A DNA stretch of 64,000 nt from Antarctobacter albus (GTDB lineage: Bacteria; Pseudomonadota; Alphaproteobacteria; Rhodobacterales; Rhodobacteraceae): positions 186,001-250,000 of the forward strand of contig NZ_FMZI01000003.1 of NCBI RefSeq assembly GCF_900101505.1. The letters run 5' to 3'. The notes beneath the pieces are model-generated. The model had not been told where the DNA came from. It saw only the letters and a program-made list of their open reading frames with translations, and ran no database searches. Positions 1 through 8,577 of the stretch are shown here, piece by piece (position 1 is the first letter of the stretch; each line of letters opens with the position of its first letter). The position numbers were made by a program, and so were the translations under genes.

Positions 1-3000
1 CCGAGATTCGCCGGCCAGTCCGCTGCCAGCCATGCATTCCGGAAACCCGCTTGCCCAGCAGGGCGACCGGCATGGGCCCCTCGCGCTTGACGATGCCCGC
101 AATCAGCCTTTCAAGGACGAGAATGTACTCGGCATCGTAGAATTTTTCGGGGTCCGGGATCGCCTCATCCAAACCTGCATCGTTCGACCGCTCTGCGACG
201 GCTGCGTCTGACGCCCTGGTGTACTGGGCCTCCTGCCGGACAGGATCGGGCTCTGCGGTTGTTTCATTGACAATGGGTTTGGCGGTATCGGGAGCCACTG
301 GCTGACGGTCATTCGAGACTTCGGTGACTTCATCCTGCTGCTCTGGACGCATAGCTTTGCGGGCCGCGTCTTTTTCAGCTCTCTTGATGCGATCCATTTC
401 AAGATGCGCGGTCAGCGCGGCGTTTATGCGTTCGACCACTGCCGCGGGGTTGCGGAACCAGTCGGTCGACCAGATCCGAAATATCGTCCAGCCAAGGTTC
501 TCAAGCACCGCCTGCCGCAACTTGTCACGATCTCGCGCCGTGGCAGAGCCGTGATAGGTTGCGCCGTCGCATTCGATCCCGGCGAGGTAGATGCCAGCAT
601 GATCCGGATGCACGACGCCCAGGTCGATACGGAAGCCTGACACGCCGATCTGTGGGCGCAGTTCCCATCCTTTCGCCTCGATGGCGGCCTTGATCGCGGC
701 CTCGAAGAGGTTCTCGACCGGGCCAAGCGAACCTTCGTCCTGGGCGGGGAGCGCCTCGGGACCGCGCGCAGCGAAGTCCAGGAAGTTCTTGAGATGCCTT
801 ACGCCAATGGCCCTGGTCCGGGTCAGATCAATCTGGTCGGCACGGATCGAAGCAAAGACATGCAACTCGGCTCGCGCGCGGGTGACTGCCACGTTTAGAC
901 GCTTTTCGCCACCATCGCCATTCAGGGCGCCAAAGGCCATTGACAGCTTGCCGGCATGATCTGGACCGAAGGTGATCGAAAACAGCATCACGTCGCGTTC
1001 GTCGCCCTGAATGTTCTCCAGGTTCTTGACGATGACCGGCTCTTCCCGGGCGTCCTCGAAGAACCACTCCAGATCGGGGTTCTTGCGCCGCTCTTCGTCG
1101 AGCAGGTCCAGGATAAGCCCCTGCTGCTCGGCGTTGAAGGTGATGACGCCGAGCGTCAGTCTCTCTTCCTCCGGCCAGGTCAGCCATTCGTTCAGGCGCC
1201 GAACAGTCATGCGGACGATGGCGCGGGCCTCTGCCTCGTTGGTCCGGCCCTGACCCCGACCGTATACGCCATCGACCTGGTGCAGGCTGACCGCCCCCGA
1301 AGCCGTTTCCGGAGACGGGAAGGTCACCAGGCGGCCGCCGTAGTAATGCCAGTTGGAGAAGGCGATCAGGGCCTCGTCCCGGCTGCGGTAGTGCCAGTCG
1401 AGCTGCTGGGTCGGGATACCTGCTGCGGCGACCTCGTCCAGGATCGATGCAAGATCGCGCTCTGACTCGGGCAATTCTTCTTCGCCGGAGTCGCTGCGCC
1501 CGAAGAAATTTGTCGGGGGCAGCTGCTTGGGGTCCCCCACGATGATCGCCTGTTTGCCACGCGCGATGGCGCCAATCGCATCCCAGGTGGTGATTTGCGA
1601 CGCCTCGTCGAAGATCACCACGTCGAAGGCGGCCTGCCCGGCCGGGAGGTACTGTGCCACCGAAAGAGGGGACATCAGCACACAGGGCGCCAGCTTGGTG
1701 AAGGCGTCGGGCATTTCCGAGATCAGCTTGCGGATCGGCATGCTGGGCCGCTGCAGGTTCAGCTGATGCCTCAGGGTTCCGAGTTCCGATTTGCGAGGCA
1801 CGCCGTCCTGTGCGGGCAGCCCATGCTGGATGCGGGACAGGACCTGACCGGCGGCCATCTCCGTCGCGCGGTCGTCCAACGCCCGGAACCGCCTGATCGC
1901 ATCCTCATGCGACCAATGCGAGAAGCCGCGCAGCTCGGGCTGCGCATCCATCGTTCGCGGAAGCCACCAAGCCGCGTAGGCCGCGGCAAAGGCCGCATCG
2001 ACGTCGCCCTCGATCCGGCCCTCTTCGACCGCAAGGACCAGGGCATCGAGCCCGGCGCCCTTGGCTTGAGAACGCACTTCGATCCACCGGGTCCAGTCCT
2101 GCAAGTGTTCCTTGTTGTCCTGGATTTCCTGCAAGGCTACGAGCAGCTCTGACAGGGCGAGACCTTCGGGCGATGCCTGAGATACTTGCGCGAAGGCGGC
2201 GATGTGCTCTTTCCAGGTGTCGTGCTTGCGCTGGAACCGGGTCACTGCGTTTCGCAGATCGCCGGCACTCCGTTTGGCGAGGCTCAGGCACGCCCCATCC
2301 CAGCGGGCCGGGTCTGAGACGGCAGGTGCGGCCTCGGCAAGCGCGGCCTTCAATGTGCGCGCCTGTTCGATCCAGCTGGCAAGGTGTGCCGCATCGGTTT
2401 CCACGCCCTTGACCGCGGGGCATTCGGTCAGCGGGGTTGCCGCGATCTCGGCCCGGGCGCGATTGGCGTCAGCCAGCGCGGTGATGTCCGAATGGGGATC
2501 CGCTTTCCCGCCCTCCGCGTAGGACTGCAAGAGCTTGCGCACCGAGGATTTGGCAAAGACCGAGAAAGGCCACATCTTGGTCTGCGCGAGCCGCCAATCG
2601 GCATCGAGTTGATCCAACGGAATGGAATCCAACCGATCCATCGGATAGCGCCCGGCGGTCCGTCCGGCAGCGGCGGTGTAGGCCGCAAGCCTGTCCCGCA
2701 GCATTTCGGCCTGCGCCTGCATTTCCTCGACATCGTGCGCCAGTGCCCAGCTCACGTCGTCACCATCGGCGGGGATCGAGGACAGGGCCAGCAGTGGAGC
2801 CAGCTCGGCAGTCTCGCCGGTCCCCGTCCAGGTCAACCCGGCATGATGAGCGAGGGCCTCGGTTGCCTCGGCCAGCTCTCGGGTTGCCGTGCTCAGCTTG
2901 GCACAGCGGTCCAGAAGATCCGCTTGCCAGCCGAAGGACCACTCTTCTGCCTGCACCAGTGGAAGGGGCTTGCGGTCCGCGACGATTTCCCGGCATCGTC

Positions 3001-5542
3001 CCAGGGACTCGGCCATTTTCCGAAGGTGTGTGTAGCTTTCCGCGTCATGAGCGTCCTTGTGCGCGAAGGACAGGCTGAAGGGGTGTTCGTGGCCTGTGGC
3101 TGTCCCGATGGCCTGGAAGACACTGAAACCCTGTGTCCCCTTTGCGTGCAGCGCCGTAACGTATGTGTTCAACTGTTCCCGGGTGACGGATAGCTCATCC
3201 GTCACCTCGATCCATTCGTCCCTCGCGCCGCTGGCGGAACGGGCCCAACTGCGGCCAAGCTGGCTCAGCACCGACTTTCGGTCGGACTTGTTGGAATGGA
3301 GTTCCAGCACCGCATCACCAAGCCCGTGCGACGCAAGCCGCCGCTGCACCACGTCCAGCGCTGCCGATTTCTCGGCCACGAACAGCACAGTTTTCTGCAT
3401 GGCGAGGCATTGCGAGATGATGTTGGCGATGGTCTGGCTCTTGCCGGTCCCCGGCGGGCCGATCAGGACGAAATCGTGTCCCTCCTGCGCGGCCAGGACG
3501 GCGGCAAGCTGAGAGGAATCCGCGGGCAACGGCGTGAACAGGTCGCGCGGTGCCAGCCTTCTGTCTACATCGACCGCCATCGGCAGCCCCGGCATGTCTT
3601 CGGCCAGGAAGGGCTCGGTCGGGTTGTCGACGAGGTGCTTGACCAGCGCGCTTTCGCGCAGGCTGTCTGTCCGCTCTACCAGGTCCTTCCACATGAGGAA
3701 CTTGGCAAAAGAAAAGGTCGAGAGCGCCAGTTCCTCGACCACCTCGAAACCGGCGACGTCGCGGACCTTGTGGCGCATGATCTCGAAGATCCGAGGCAGG
3801 TCGAAACCGCTCTCGTCGCGCGGAAGGTCGCCTTCCAGCTCTGGTACTTGCAGGTCGAAATCGCGCTTGAGGAATTCCAGCAACGTGGTGTTGAAGCGTA
3901 CCTCGTCTTCGTGATGTTCGATCACGAACTCCGATTGCGCGGACTTTCGCGAGATTTTCACCGGCACCAAAAGCAAGGGGGCGCGGTAGTTGCGGGTATC
4001 TCCTTCGGACTTTTTCCAGCGCAGAAAACCGGCGGCCAGGAACAGCGTATTCGTACCGCCCTCCTGCATGTCGCTCTTGGCCCGGCGATGCAGTTCAAGC
4101 AGCCTTCGGTCGCTTTCCTTGCGCGTCAGCGGCACCGCGATCTGGCCTTTCCCGAAGGCATCCTTTGCGACCTCCGCAAGGAGCCTGGGTTCTTCCTGTG
4201 CCAGGAGATCGCGCGTGCCGACAGGGTCCTCGTCCTTCAGTGCCAAGGCGCGGAACTTCTTGCCGTCGGCAAGCTGGTCCTCAAGTGCCGAGACATCAGG
4301 GCACAGGAAAGGCAGCGTCTGCTTGCTGTCCTTGAAGTTCAACAGTCGATTGCGCAGCGACAAGTCCAGCAACTTGCGCTGCCATCGGGAAATCCGGTCC
4401 GCCGGCGTCGCGGCTGCGTCCTCGATCAACTCTCCCGGCAGCAGGCCCAGATCCAGCGGTTGCGGCAAGGCGGCCGGGCTTGCGACCGGCTCTTCCACCT
4501 CCGATTCTCGTTCGAGACGATGGCCTGCAAGCGGACGGATCCTTGCGGCCCGGGCGCGCCGGATGTCGACCGCCATGACGAAGCTGTGTTCATTCCGCTC
4601 GGAGGTCAGTTCTCGCGCGGTTTCGACAGCTTGTTCGAAACCGACACTGGGTTTCTTCGTCAGCAGCGTGGTCTCCATGACCACGAACTCACGCGCATCT
4701 ATCGCCTTGCGGACCGTCATTACGTCCGGCTCGCTGACGGTCCCGAAATCCCGTTCGGTCAGCCAGACACCGGTCCAGGCATGCCCCTCGGAGAACAGCA
4801 CCACGGGATTGAGACCTGCGGCCTCGAAGCAACCGGCCAGCAACAGGGCGCTGTCCAGGCAGGTTGCAAGACCTTCGGATTTGATCCGGCCCGGATCGCG
4901 GACCTTTTGACCACGCGTTTCAAAGCTCGCAGGTGGCACCGCGTAGGTCAGCCCCATGCCGGTGACTGCCGACCAAATCGCGCCGGCCAACATCCACGCG
5001 CGGGCGGGATCACGGGATTGATAACCGTCCATCGCGCCGTTCTGCCCGGCGCCTTCCAGGAGTCGGCTGGCCTCTTTGAGGATGCCGGCAACGACCGCGT
5101 CGTTGGGCGACACAAAGGCCGCAAGCAGATGCGCCATGTCGCCCACTCCGCCCCACTCGTCACGAGCGAGCATTTCAATCGGGCGTCGTTCAATCAGCAG
5201 GTCGGTGTCGCCCTGCCGGACAAGGAAGTGCAGGTCTCCCCATTCGGCCTCGTTGAGGCCACCCAGGAGGGTGGTGTACAACGGGGTCTCCAGGTCATGC
5301 AGATCTTGTCGCTGCCCGGGGACCAGTCGATCCAGCGTCCAGCTTTTTGAACGGATCAATCCGGGCATGCAGGTCAAATCGAGTGTAATATTGTCGAGCG
5401 GCGTATCGGACAAGTTCTGCAATTGCACCTTTTTCAGGATGGAAACACCATTCTGAGAAGAGGCGAAATTCACTTTCCGCGCGACGGTCAGTTCGAGAAT
5501 AAGGTCGCCCGGGCTTTCTTTGCCCGTCCCATCAAATGACAT
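1..5542 (-). CDS. DUF4011/SF1 helicase/Vsr-like nuclease/DUF3320 protein, 3'-truncated by the window edge
   Basis: One frame stays open from the ATG at 5542 to the left edge, at least 1847 residues, with no stop; the C-terminus lies outside. A transglutaminase-like core with a Cys in LDSALLLAG and a His in EGHAWTGVW comes first (about residues 210-260). A DUF4011-type segment follows, then Walker A GPPGTGKSQ near residue 695, Walker B DEAS near 1310 with GDPKQLPPT, and helicase motif VAVTRARAELH. A Vsr/DUF559-like nuclease with IDLG and IECDG acidic residues lies near 1635-1705, and the last residues (LLGKRVSG..GWQRTGRRI) resemble the start of DUF3320. From memory, DUF4011-helicase-Vsr proteins (Hhe) are reported as anti-phage systems, so a DNA-targeting defence role is inferred. 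Codon third positions look less GC-rich than in neighbours. Confidence 0.85.
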   Translation of the reverse strand, partial: MSFDGTGKESPGDLILELTVARKVNFASSQNGVSILKKVQLQNLSDTPLDNITLDLTCMPGLIRSKSWTLDRLVPGQRQDLHDLETPLYTTLLGGLNEAEWGDLHFLVRQGDTDLLIERRPIEMLARDEWGGVGDMAHLLAAFVSPNDAVVAGILKEASRLLEGAGQNGAMDGYQSRDPARAWMLAGAIWSAVTGMGLTYAVPPASFETRGQKVRDPGRIKSEGLATCLDSALLLAGCFEAAGLNPVVLFSEGHAWTGVWLTERDFGTVSEPDVMTVRKAIDAREFVVMETTLLTKKPSVGFEQAVETARELTSERNEHSFVMAVDIRRARAARIRPLAGHRLERESEVEEPVASPAALPQPLDLGLLPGELIEDAAATPADRISRWQRKLLDLSLRNRLLNFKDSKQTLPFLCPDVSALEDQLADGKKFRALALKDEDPVGTRDLLAQEEPRLLAEVAKDAFGKGQIAVPLTRKESDRRLLELHRRAKSDMQEGGTNTLFLAAGFLRWKKSEGDTRNYRAPLLLVPVKISRKSAQSEFVIEHHEDEVRFNTTLLEFLKRDFDLQVPELEGDLPRDESGFDLPRIFEIMRHKVRDVAGFEVVEELALSTFSFAKFLMWKDLVERTDSLRESALVKHLVDNPTEPFLAEDMPGLPMAVDVDRRLAPRDLFTPLPADSSQLAAVLAAQEGHDFVLIGPPGTGKSQTIANIISQCLAMQKTVLFVAEKSAALDVVQRRLASHGLGDAVLELHSNKSDRKSVLSQLGRSWARSASGARDEWIEVTDELSVTREQLNTYVTALHAKGTQGFSVFQAIGTATGHEHPFSLSFAHKDAHDAESYTHLRKMAESLGRCREIVADRKPLPLVQAEEWSFGWQADLLDRCAKLSTATRELAEATEALAHHAGLTWTGTGETAELAPLLALSSIPADGDDVSWALAHDVEEMQAQAEMLRDRLAAYTAAAGRTAGRYPMDRLDSIPLDQLDADWRLAQTKMWPFSVFAKSSVRKLLQSYAEGGKADPHSDITALADANRARAEIAATPLTECPAVKGVETDAAHLASWIEQARTLKAALAEAAPAVSDPARWDGACLSLAKRSAGDLRNAVTRFQRKHDTWKEHIAAFAQVSQASPEGLALSELLVALQEIQDNKEHLQDWTRWIEVRSQAKGAGLDALVLAVEEGRIEGDVDAAFAAAYAAWWLPRTMDAQPELRGFSHWSHEDAIRRFRALDDRATEMAAGQVLSRIQHGLPAQDGVPRKSELGTLRHQLNLQRPSMPIRKLISEMPDAFTKLAPCVLMSPLSVAQYLPAGQAAFDVVIFDEASQITTWDAIGAIARGKQAIIVGDPKQLPPTNFFGRSDSGEEELPESERDLASILDEVAAAGIPTQQLDWHYRSRDEALIAFSNWHYYGGRLVTFPSPETASGAVSLHQVDGVYGRGQGRTNEAEARAIVRMTVRRLNEWLTWPEEERLTLGVITFNAEQQGLILDLLDEERRKNPDLEWFFEDAREEPVIVKNLENIQGDERDVMLFSITFGPDHAGKLSMAFGALNGDGGEKRLNVAVTRARAELHVFASIRADQIDLTRTRAIGVRHLKNFLDFAARGPEALPAQDEGSLGPVENLFEAAIKAAIEAKGWELRPQIGVSGFRIDLGVVHPDHAGIYLAGIECDGATYHGSATARDRDKLRQAVLENLGWTIFRIWSTDWFRNPAAVVERINAALTAHLEMDRIKRAEKDAARKAMRPEQQDEVTEVSNDRQPVAPDTAKPIVNETTAEPDPVRQEAQYTRASDAAVAERSNDAGLDEAIPDPEKFYDAEYILVLERLIAGIVKREGPMPVALLGKRVSGMHGWQRTGRRIS

Positions 5543-6169
5543 TTTCGAAACCCCGTCGCCAAAACAATTCGGAGAATAGTCACGCACAGGGCCAACTGAC
5601 TGTCAATTCGGCGATGGTTTGCGCTGAACTGCTATACCCTTGTTCCGCATCGTTACGTTGGTCCAATCCAGTGGGGCTGTTTCCAAACGCTGAGGACGCT
5701 CCCGCCGGGTGCTCCGTCGAAAGGGGGACCAGGGAAGGTGGTGCTTGCGGTCGTTGAGTCCTGTCGCTTGATCGCGCAAAGCGATCCGCCTTGCGGGCGG
5801 CCCTTCTGCGGTTGATGGATGTGTCTACGCGGGCATTCAGGCATCCCGCGCCGAAGTCGGCGAAGGCGTTCAGAACCCGGAACCGGGACCCAGCGCATTG
5901 GCACCAGGTCGAGCAGCTACCGCTGGCTTGGCTATTGCGGGATCTGCGGGCGCCGATGGAAGGACTGTCGCCGCTCGAACGCCGGTTCCTTCATCCTGAT
6001 CCACAGAGCCGTGTCTGCAGGTGGCTGCGACTTGCTTCGACATGCGCGCCGATAAGGGCCCCGGGGCAATGGTCCTTTCAGGGCGGCCAGTAGGGGCGTC
6101 GACGCAACGCCACGCGGGCGTTGCGTCGAAATCCCTTCGCGCCGGCAGACTGTCAGGCGTGGCGTCGGA
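5543..6169. other. 627-nt stretch without a convincing gene
   Basis: Only short open frames occur here on both strands, none with a recognisable domain or a clear Shine-Dalgarno sequence. The first 150 nt, upstream of the giant minus-strand gene, are visibly more AT-rich and probably hold its promoter. The part nearest the aldehyde dehydrogenase contains a strong hairpin (6099-6129). A decayed gene or mobile-element remnant is possible, but I cannot identify one. Confidence 0.5.
6099..6129 (-). terminator. Perfect 13-bp hairpin downstream of the aldehyde dehydrogenase
   Basis: TCGACGCAACGCC (6099-6111) and its exact reverse complement (6117-6129) flank a 5-nt loop, 41 nt beyond the aldehyde dehydrogenase stop. 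No T-tract follows on either strand, so it may act as a 3' mRNA-stabilising structure or a Rho-assisted terminator rather than a classic intrinsic terminator. Confidence 0.45.
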
Positions 6170-7609
6170 TCACTCCGCTGCCCAGCCCGACACGGCCTTG
6201 ACCTCGACGAAATCATGGATGCCCCAACTGCCACCCTCGCGGCCATTGCCGGACATCTTCATGCCGCCGAAGGGCGCGCCCGCGCCCCGGCTTTCGCCGT
6301 TCATCTCGACCATGCCCGACCGCAGGGCGCGGGCCATCCGCGCCCGCCGCGCGCCGTCCTGGCTCTGGACATAGTTGGTCAGCCCGTAGGGCGTGTCATT
6401 GGCGATCTGCACCGCCTCGTCCTCGTCCTCGAACTTCAGGATCGACAGCACCGGGCCAAAGATCTCCTCCTGCGCGATGGTCATGTCGTTGGTGACATCG
6501 GCAAAGACCGTGGGTCGGACGTAAAAGCCCTTGTTGAACCCCTCGGGACGGCCGGGACCGCCTGCGACCAGCCGGGCACCTTCCTCGATGCCCTTTTCGA
6601 TCAGGCCCTGGATCTTGTCCCACTGGCTGCCATTGACCACGGGCCCGATGTGCCGCCCTTCCTCGGAGGCCGGACCCACCGTGATCTTCTCGGCAATCGC
6701 CGCCGCTTCTTCGACCACGCGATCATAGATCGGCGCCTCGACCAGCATCCGGCTGGGCGCGTTACAGCTTTGCCCCGAATTGTTCATCATGTGCAGCACG
6801 CCGCGCTTGACCGCCTTTTCATCCGCATCGGCAAAGACCAGGTTCGCGCCCTTGCCGCCAAGCTCCAGGTGCACGCGCTTCAGCGTGTCCGCCGCGGCGA
6901 TCGAGATCAGCCGCCCCGCGCGGGTCGAGCCGGTAAAGCTGACCATGTCGACGTCCGGGTGGCTGGACAGTTGCGAACCGACGCCCGTACCGTCCCCGTT
7001 GACCAGGTTGAACACGCCCGGCGGCAGGTCGGCGGCCTCCATGATCTCGGCAAAGATCATGGCGTCCAGCGGGCTTTCCTCGGAGGGCTTCAGGACCATC
7101 GTGTTGCCCGCCACCAGCGCCGCGCCCACCTTGAGCGTGATCTGGTTCATCGGCCAGTTCCACGGGGTGATCAGGGCGCAGACGCCCACAGCCTCGTGGA
7201 TGATCCGGTCGTTCGGGGCGTGGTCGCCCAGCGGACGTTCCCAGGGGAATTCCTTGGCCGCTTGGATGAAGGTCTTGAGGTGACGGATGCCGGCGCCGGC
7301 CTGCAGCGTCTTGGCCATGTCGATGGGGGCGCCCATTTCCATGCTGATCGCAGTGCCCAGGTCCTCGGTCCGTGTCTTGTAGGCTGCGTAGACGCGTTCC
7401 AGTGCCGCGATGCGCTCTTCGACGGGCGTGGCCATCCAGCCGGGCAGAGCGGCCTTGGCGGCCGCCACGGCGGCATTGGTATCGGCTTCGCCGCCCAGCG
7501 AGATCACGGCGCAGGGTTCTTCCGTGGACGGGTCGATCACCTCGTGGGCGGTGCCCGCCAGCGGCTCGACCCAGGCGCCGTTGATGTAGAACTGACGTTT
7601 CTCGATCAT
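6170..7609 (-). CDS. NAD(P)+-dependent aldehyde dehydrogenase family protein
   Basis: This 479-residue protein has the normal length of the ALDH superfamily and oxidises an aldehyde to a carboxylate in the cytosol; the physiological substrate is not evident. The oxyanion Asn lies in TPWNWP (about 151), the general base Glu in LELGGKG (249) and the catalytic Cys in GQSCNAPSR (282). The start at 7609 is chosen because AGGAG sits about 7 nt upstream and the domain begins at once (YINGAWVEP); an upstream in-frame start would add 36 residues with no family match. It is divergent from the peroxiredoxin gene. Its leader contains a long perfect hairpin (7635-7677), suggesting post-initiation control. 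Confidence 0.93.
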   Translation of the reverse strand: MIEKRQFYINGAWVEPLAGTAHEVIDPSTEEPCAVISLGGEADTNAAVAAAKAALPGWMATPVEERIAALERVYAAYKTRTEDLGTAISMEMGAPIDMAKTLQAGAGIRHLKTFIQAAKEFPWERPLGDHAPNDRIIHEAVGVCALITPWNWPMNQITLKVGAALVAGNTMVLKPSEESPLDAMIFAEIMEAADLPPGVFNLVNGDGTGVGSQLSSHPDVDMVSFTGSTRAGRLISIAAADTLKRVHLELGGKGANLVFADADEKAVKRGVLHMMNNSGQSCNAPSRMLVEAPIYDRVVEEAAAIAEKITVGPASEEGRHIGPVVNGSQWDKIQGLIEKGIEEGARLVAGGPGRPEGFNKGFYVRPTVFADVTNDMTIAQEEIFGPVLSILKFEDEDEAVQIANDTPYGLTNYVQSQDGARRARMARALRSGMVEMNGESRGAGAPFGGMKMSGNGREGGSWGIHDFVEVKAVSGWAAE

Positions 7610-7634
7610 GTCATAACTCCTGCGTAGAAAGACA

Positions 7635-7677
7635 GGCGTCCGGCCGTTCCGGAAAGCTCCCGAAACGGCCGGACGCC
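7635..7677. promoter_or_regulatory. Perfect 14-bp hairpin in the aldehyde dehydrogenase leader
   Basis: GGCGTCCGGCCGTT (7635-7648) and its exact complement (7664-7677) enclose a 15-nt loop. The 3' arm read on the + strand runs into CCGTTTT, resembling an intrinsic terminator facing the peroxiredoxin gene. Read on the minus strand it lies in the 5' leader just upstream of the AGGAG of the aldehyde dehydrogenase. It could block antisense transcription or control the leader; which one is not decidable from sequence. Confidence 0.5.
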
Positions 7678-7738
7678 CGTTTTGCGGCACTCTGTCACCC
7701 CCTCCACAGAGGCGCAAGACGGGGCTTTACATCTGCAA

Positions 7739-7755
7739 TTTAGAATGTATCTAAA
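7739..7755. promoter_or_regulatory. Dyad TTTAGA-n5-TCTAAA between divergent genes
   Basis: An exact 6-bp inverted repeat with a 5-nt spacer lies 48 nt upstream of the peroxiredoxin start, in an AT-rich patch of an otherwise GC-rich intergenic region. It is a plausible operator for a redox or aldehyde-responsive regulator. It does not match the OxyR pattern closely. Confidence 0.35.
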
Positions 7756-7803
7756 CAAGCATAGTCAAACCCGAGCATTTCGGACAGGAAAGGACATCTG
7801 ATT

Positions 7804-8457
7804 ATGGCCCTGCGTATCAACGACGAACTTCCCAACCTTACCGTGACCACCGACCTGGGCGAGGTCACTCTGCATGACTGGATTGGCGACAGCTGGGCGA
7901 TCCTGTTCTCGCACCCCAAGGATTTCACCCCCGTCTGCACCACCGAATTCGGCGCCGTCGCACAGCTGGCCGCCGAGTGGGAAAAGCGCGGCACCAAAGT
8001 GATGGGCATTTCCGTCGACGGTGTCGAAGAGCACAAGCAGTGGAAAGGTGACATCGAAAAGACCTCCGGTGCGGCGGCTGCGTTCCCGATCATCGCGGAC
8101 GAGGACATGGCGGTGTCCAAGGCGTTGGACATGCTGCCCGCGGACGCCTACCTGCCCGATGGTCGTACCGCCGCTGACAGCGCCTCGGTGCGCTCGGTCT
8201 TCATCGTTGCGCCGAACAAGAAGGTGCAGCTGATGATGACCTACCCGATGTCGGTGGGACGCAACTTTGCCGAGGTCCTGCGCGCGCTGGACGCCCTGCA
8301 GGCGACTTATGAAACCCCGATCGCCACCCCGGCCAACTGGACCGTGGGCCAGGACGTGATCGTGGCGCTGTCGCTGAACGACGAGCAGGCCAAGGAAAAG
8401 TTCGGCGAGGTCAACGTCGTGCTGCCTTACCTGCGCACCACCAAGATGCCGGCCTGA
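7804..8457 (+). CDS. 1-Cys peroxiredoxin (Prx6-type)
   Basis: This 217-residue thiol peroxidase reduces hydrogen peroxide and organic peroxides. The peroxidatic Cys45 sits in the expected P-x3-T-x2-C context (PKDFTPVC). The long C-terminal part with YLRTTKMP at the end is typical of the Prx6 subfamily, which lacks a resolving cysteine at the usual position. AGGAAAGGACATCTGATT precedes the ATG. It is divergent from the aldehyde dehydrogenase and ends at an intrinsic terminator (8483-8510), so it is probably a single-gene transcript, possibly controlled by the dyad at 7739-7755. Confidence 0.95.
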   Translation: MALRINDELPNLTVTTDLGEVTLHDWIGDSWAILFSHPKDFTPVCTTEFGAVAQLAAEWEKRGTKVMGISVDGVEEHKQWKGDIEKTSGAAAAFPIIADEDMAVSKALDMLPADAYLPDGRTAADSASVRSVFIVAPNKKVQLMMTYPMSVGRNFAEVLRALDALQATYETPIATPANWTVGQDVIVALSLNDEQAKEKFGEVNVVLPYLRTTKMPA

Positions 8458-8482
8458 TCCGGCCCCGGACCCGACAGACAGG

Positions 8483-8510
8483 CGGGCGTCCCATGTGGGG
8501 CGCCCGTTTT
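8483..8510 (+). terminator. Intrinsic terminator of the peroxiredoxin gene
   Basis: Ten-base-pair stem CGGGCGTCCC / GGGGCGCCCG (one G-T wobble), 4-nt loop ATGT, followed by TTTT. It starts 26 nt after the stop codon. Confidence 0.85.
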
Positions 8511-8577
8511 CATTGATACCGGGCGCTTGCACGCGGGGACGTCGCGGCCTAATCGGAATGGAACAGGAGGCCTCACC

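Noticed and set aside
3296-5350. 684-codon open frame on the + strand
   Set aside because: It is antisense to the giant helicase-nuclease, whose frame carries clear Walker, helicase and nuclease motifs; the + product has no domain.
5571-5606. TTGACA on the minus strand as the promoter of the defence gene
   Set aside because: The nearest -10-like hexamer is about 20 nt away, too far for a confident promoter call.
5791-6093. 100-codon + strand frame in the gap next to the defence gene
   Set aside because: No ribosome site, no family, and overlapping frames of similar length on both strands; kept only as part of the gene-free stretch.
6215-7627. 470-codon + strand frame opposite the aldehyde dehydrogenase
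   Set aside because: His/Arg/Val-rich shadow of a high-GC gene; the minus strand has the complete ALDH motifs.
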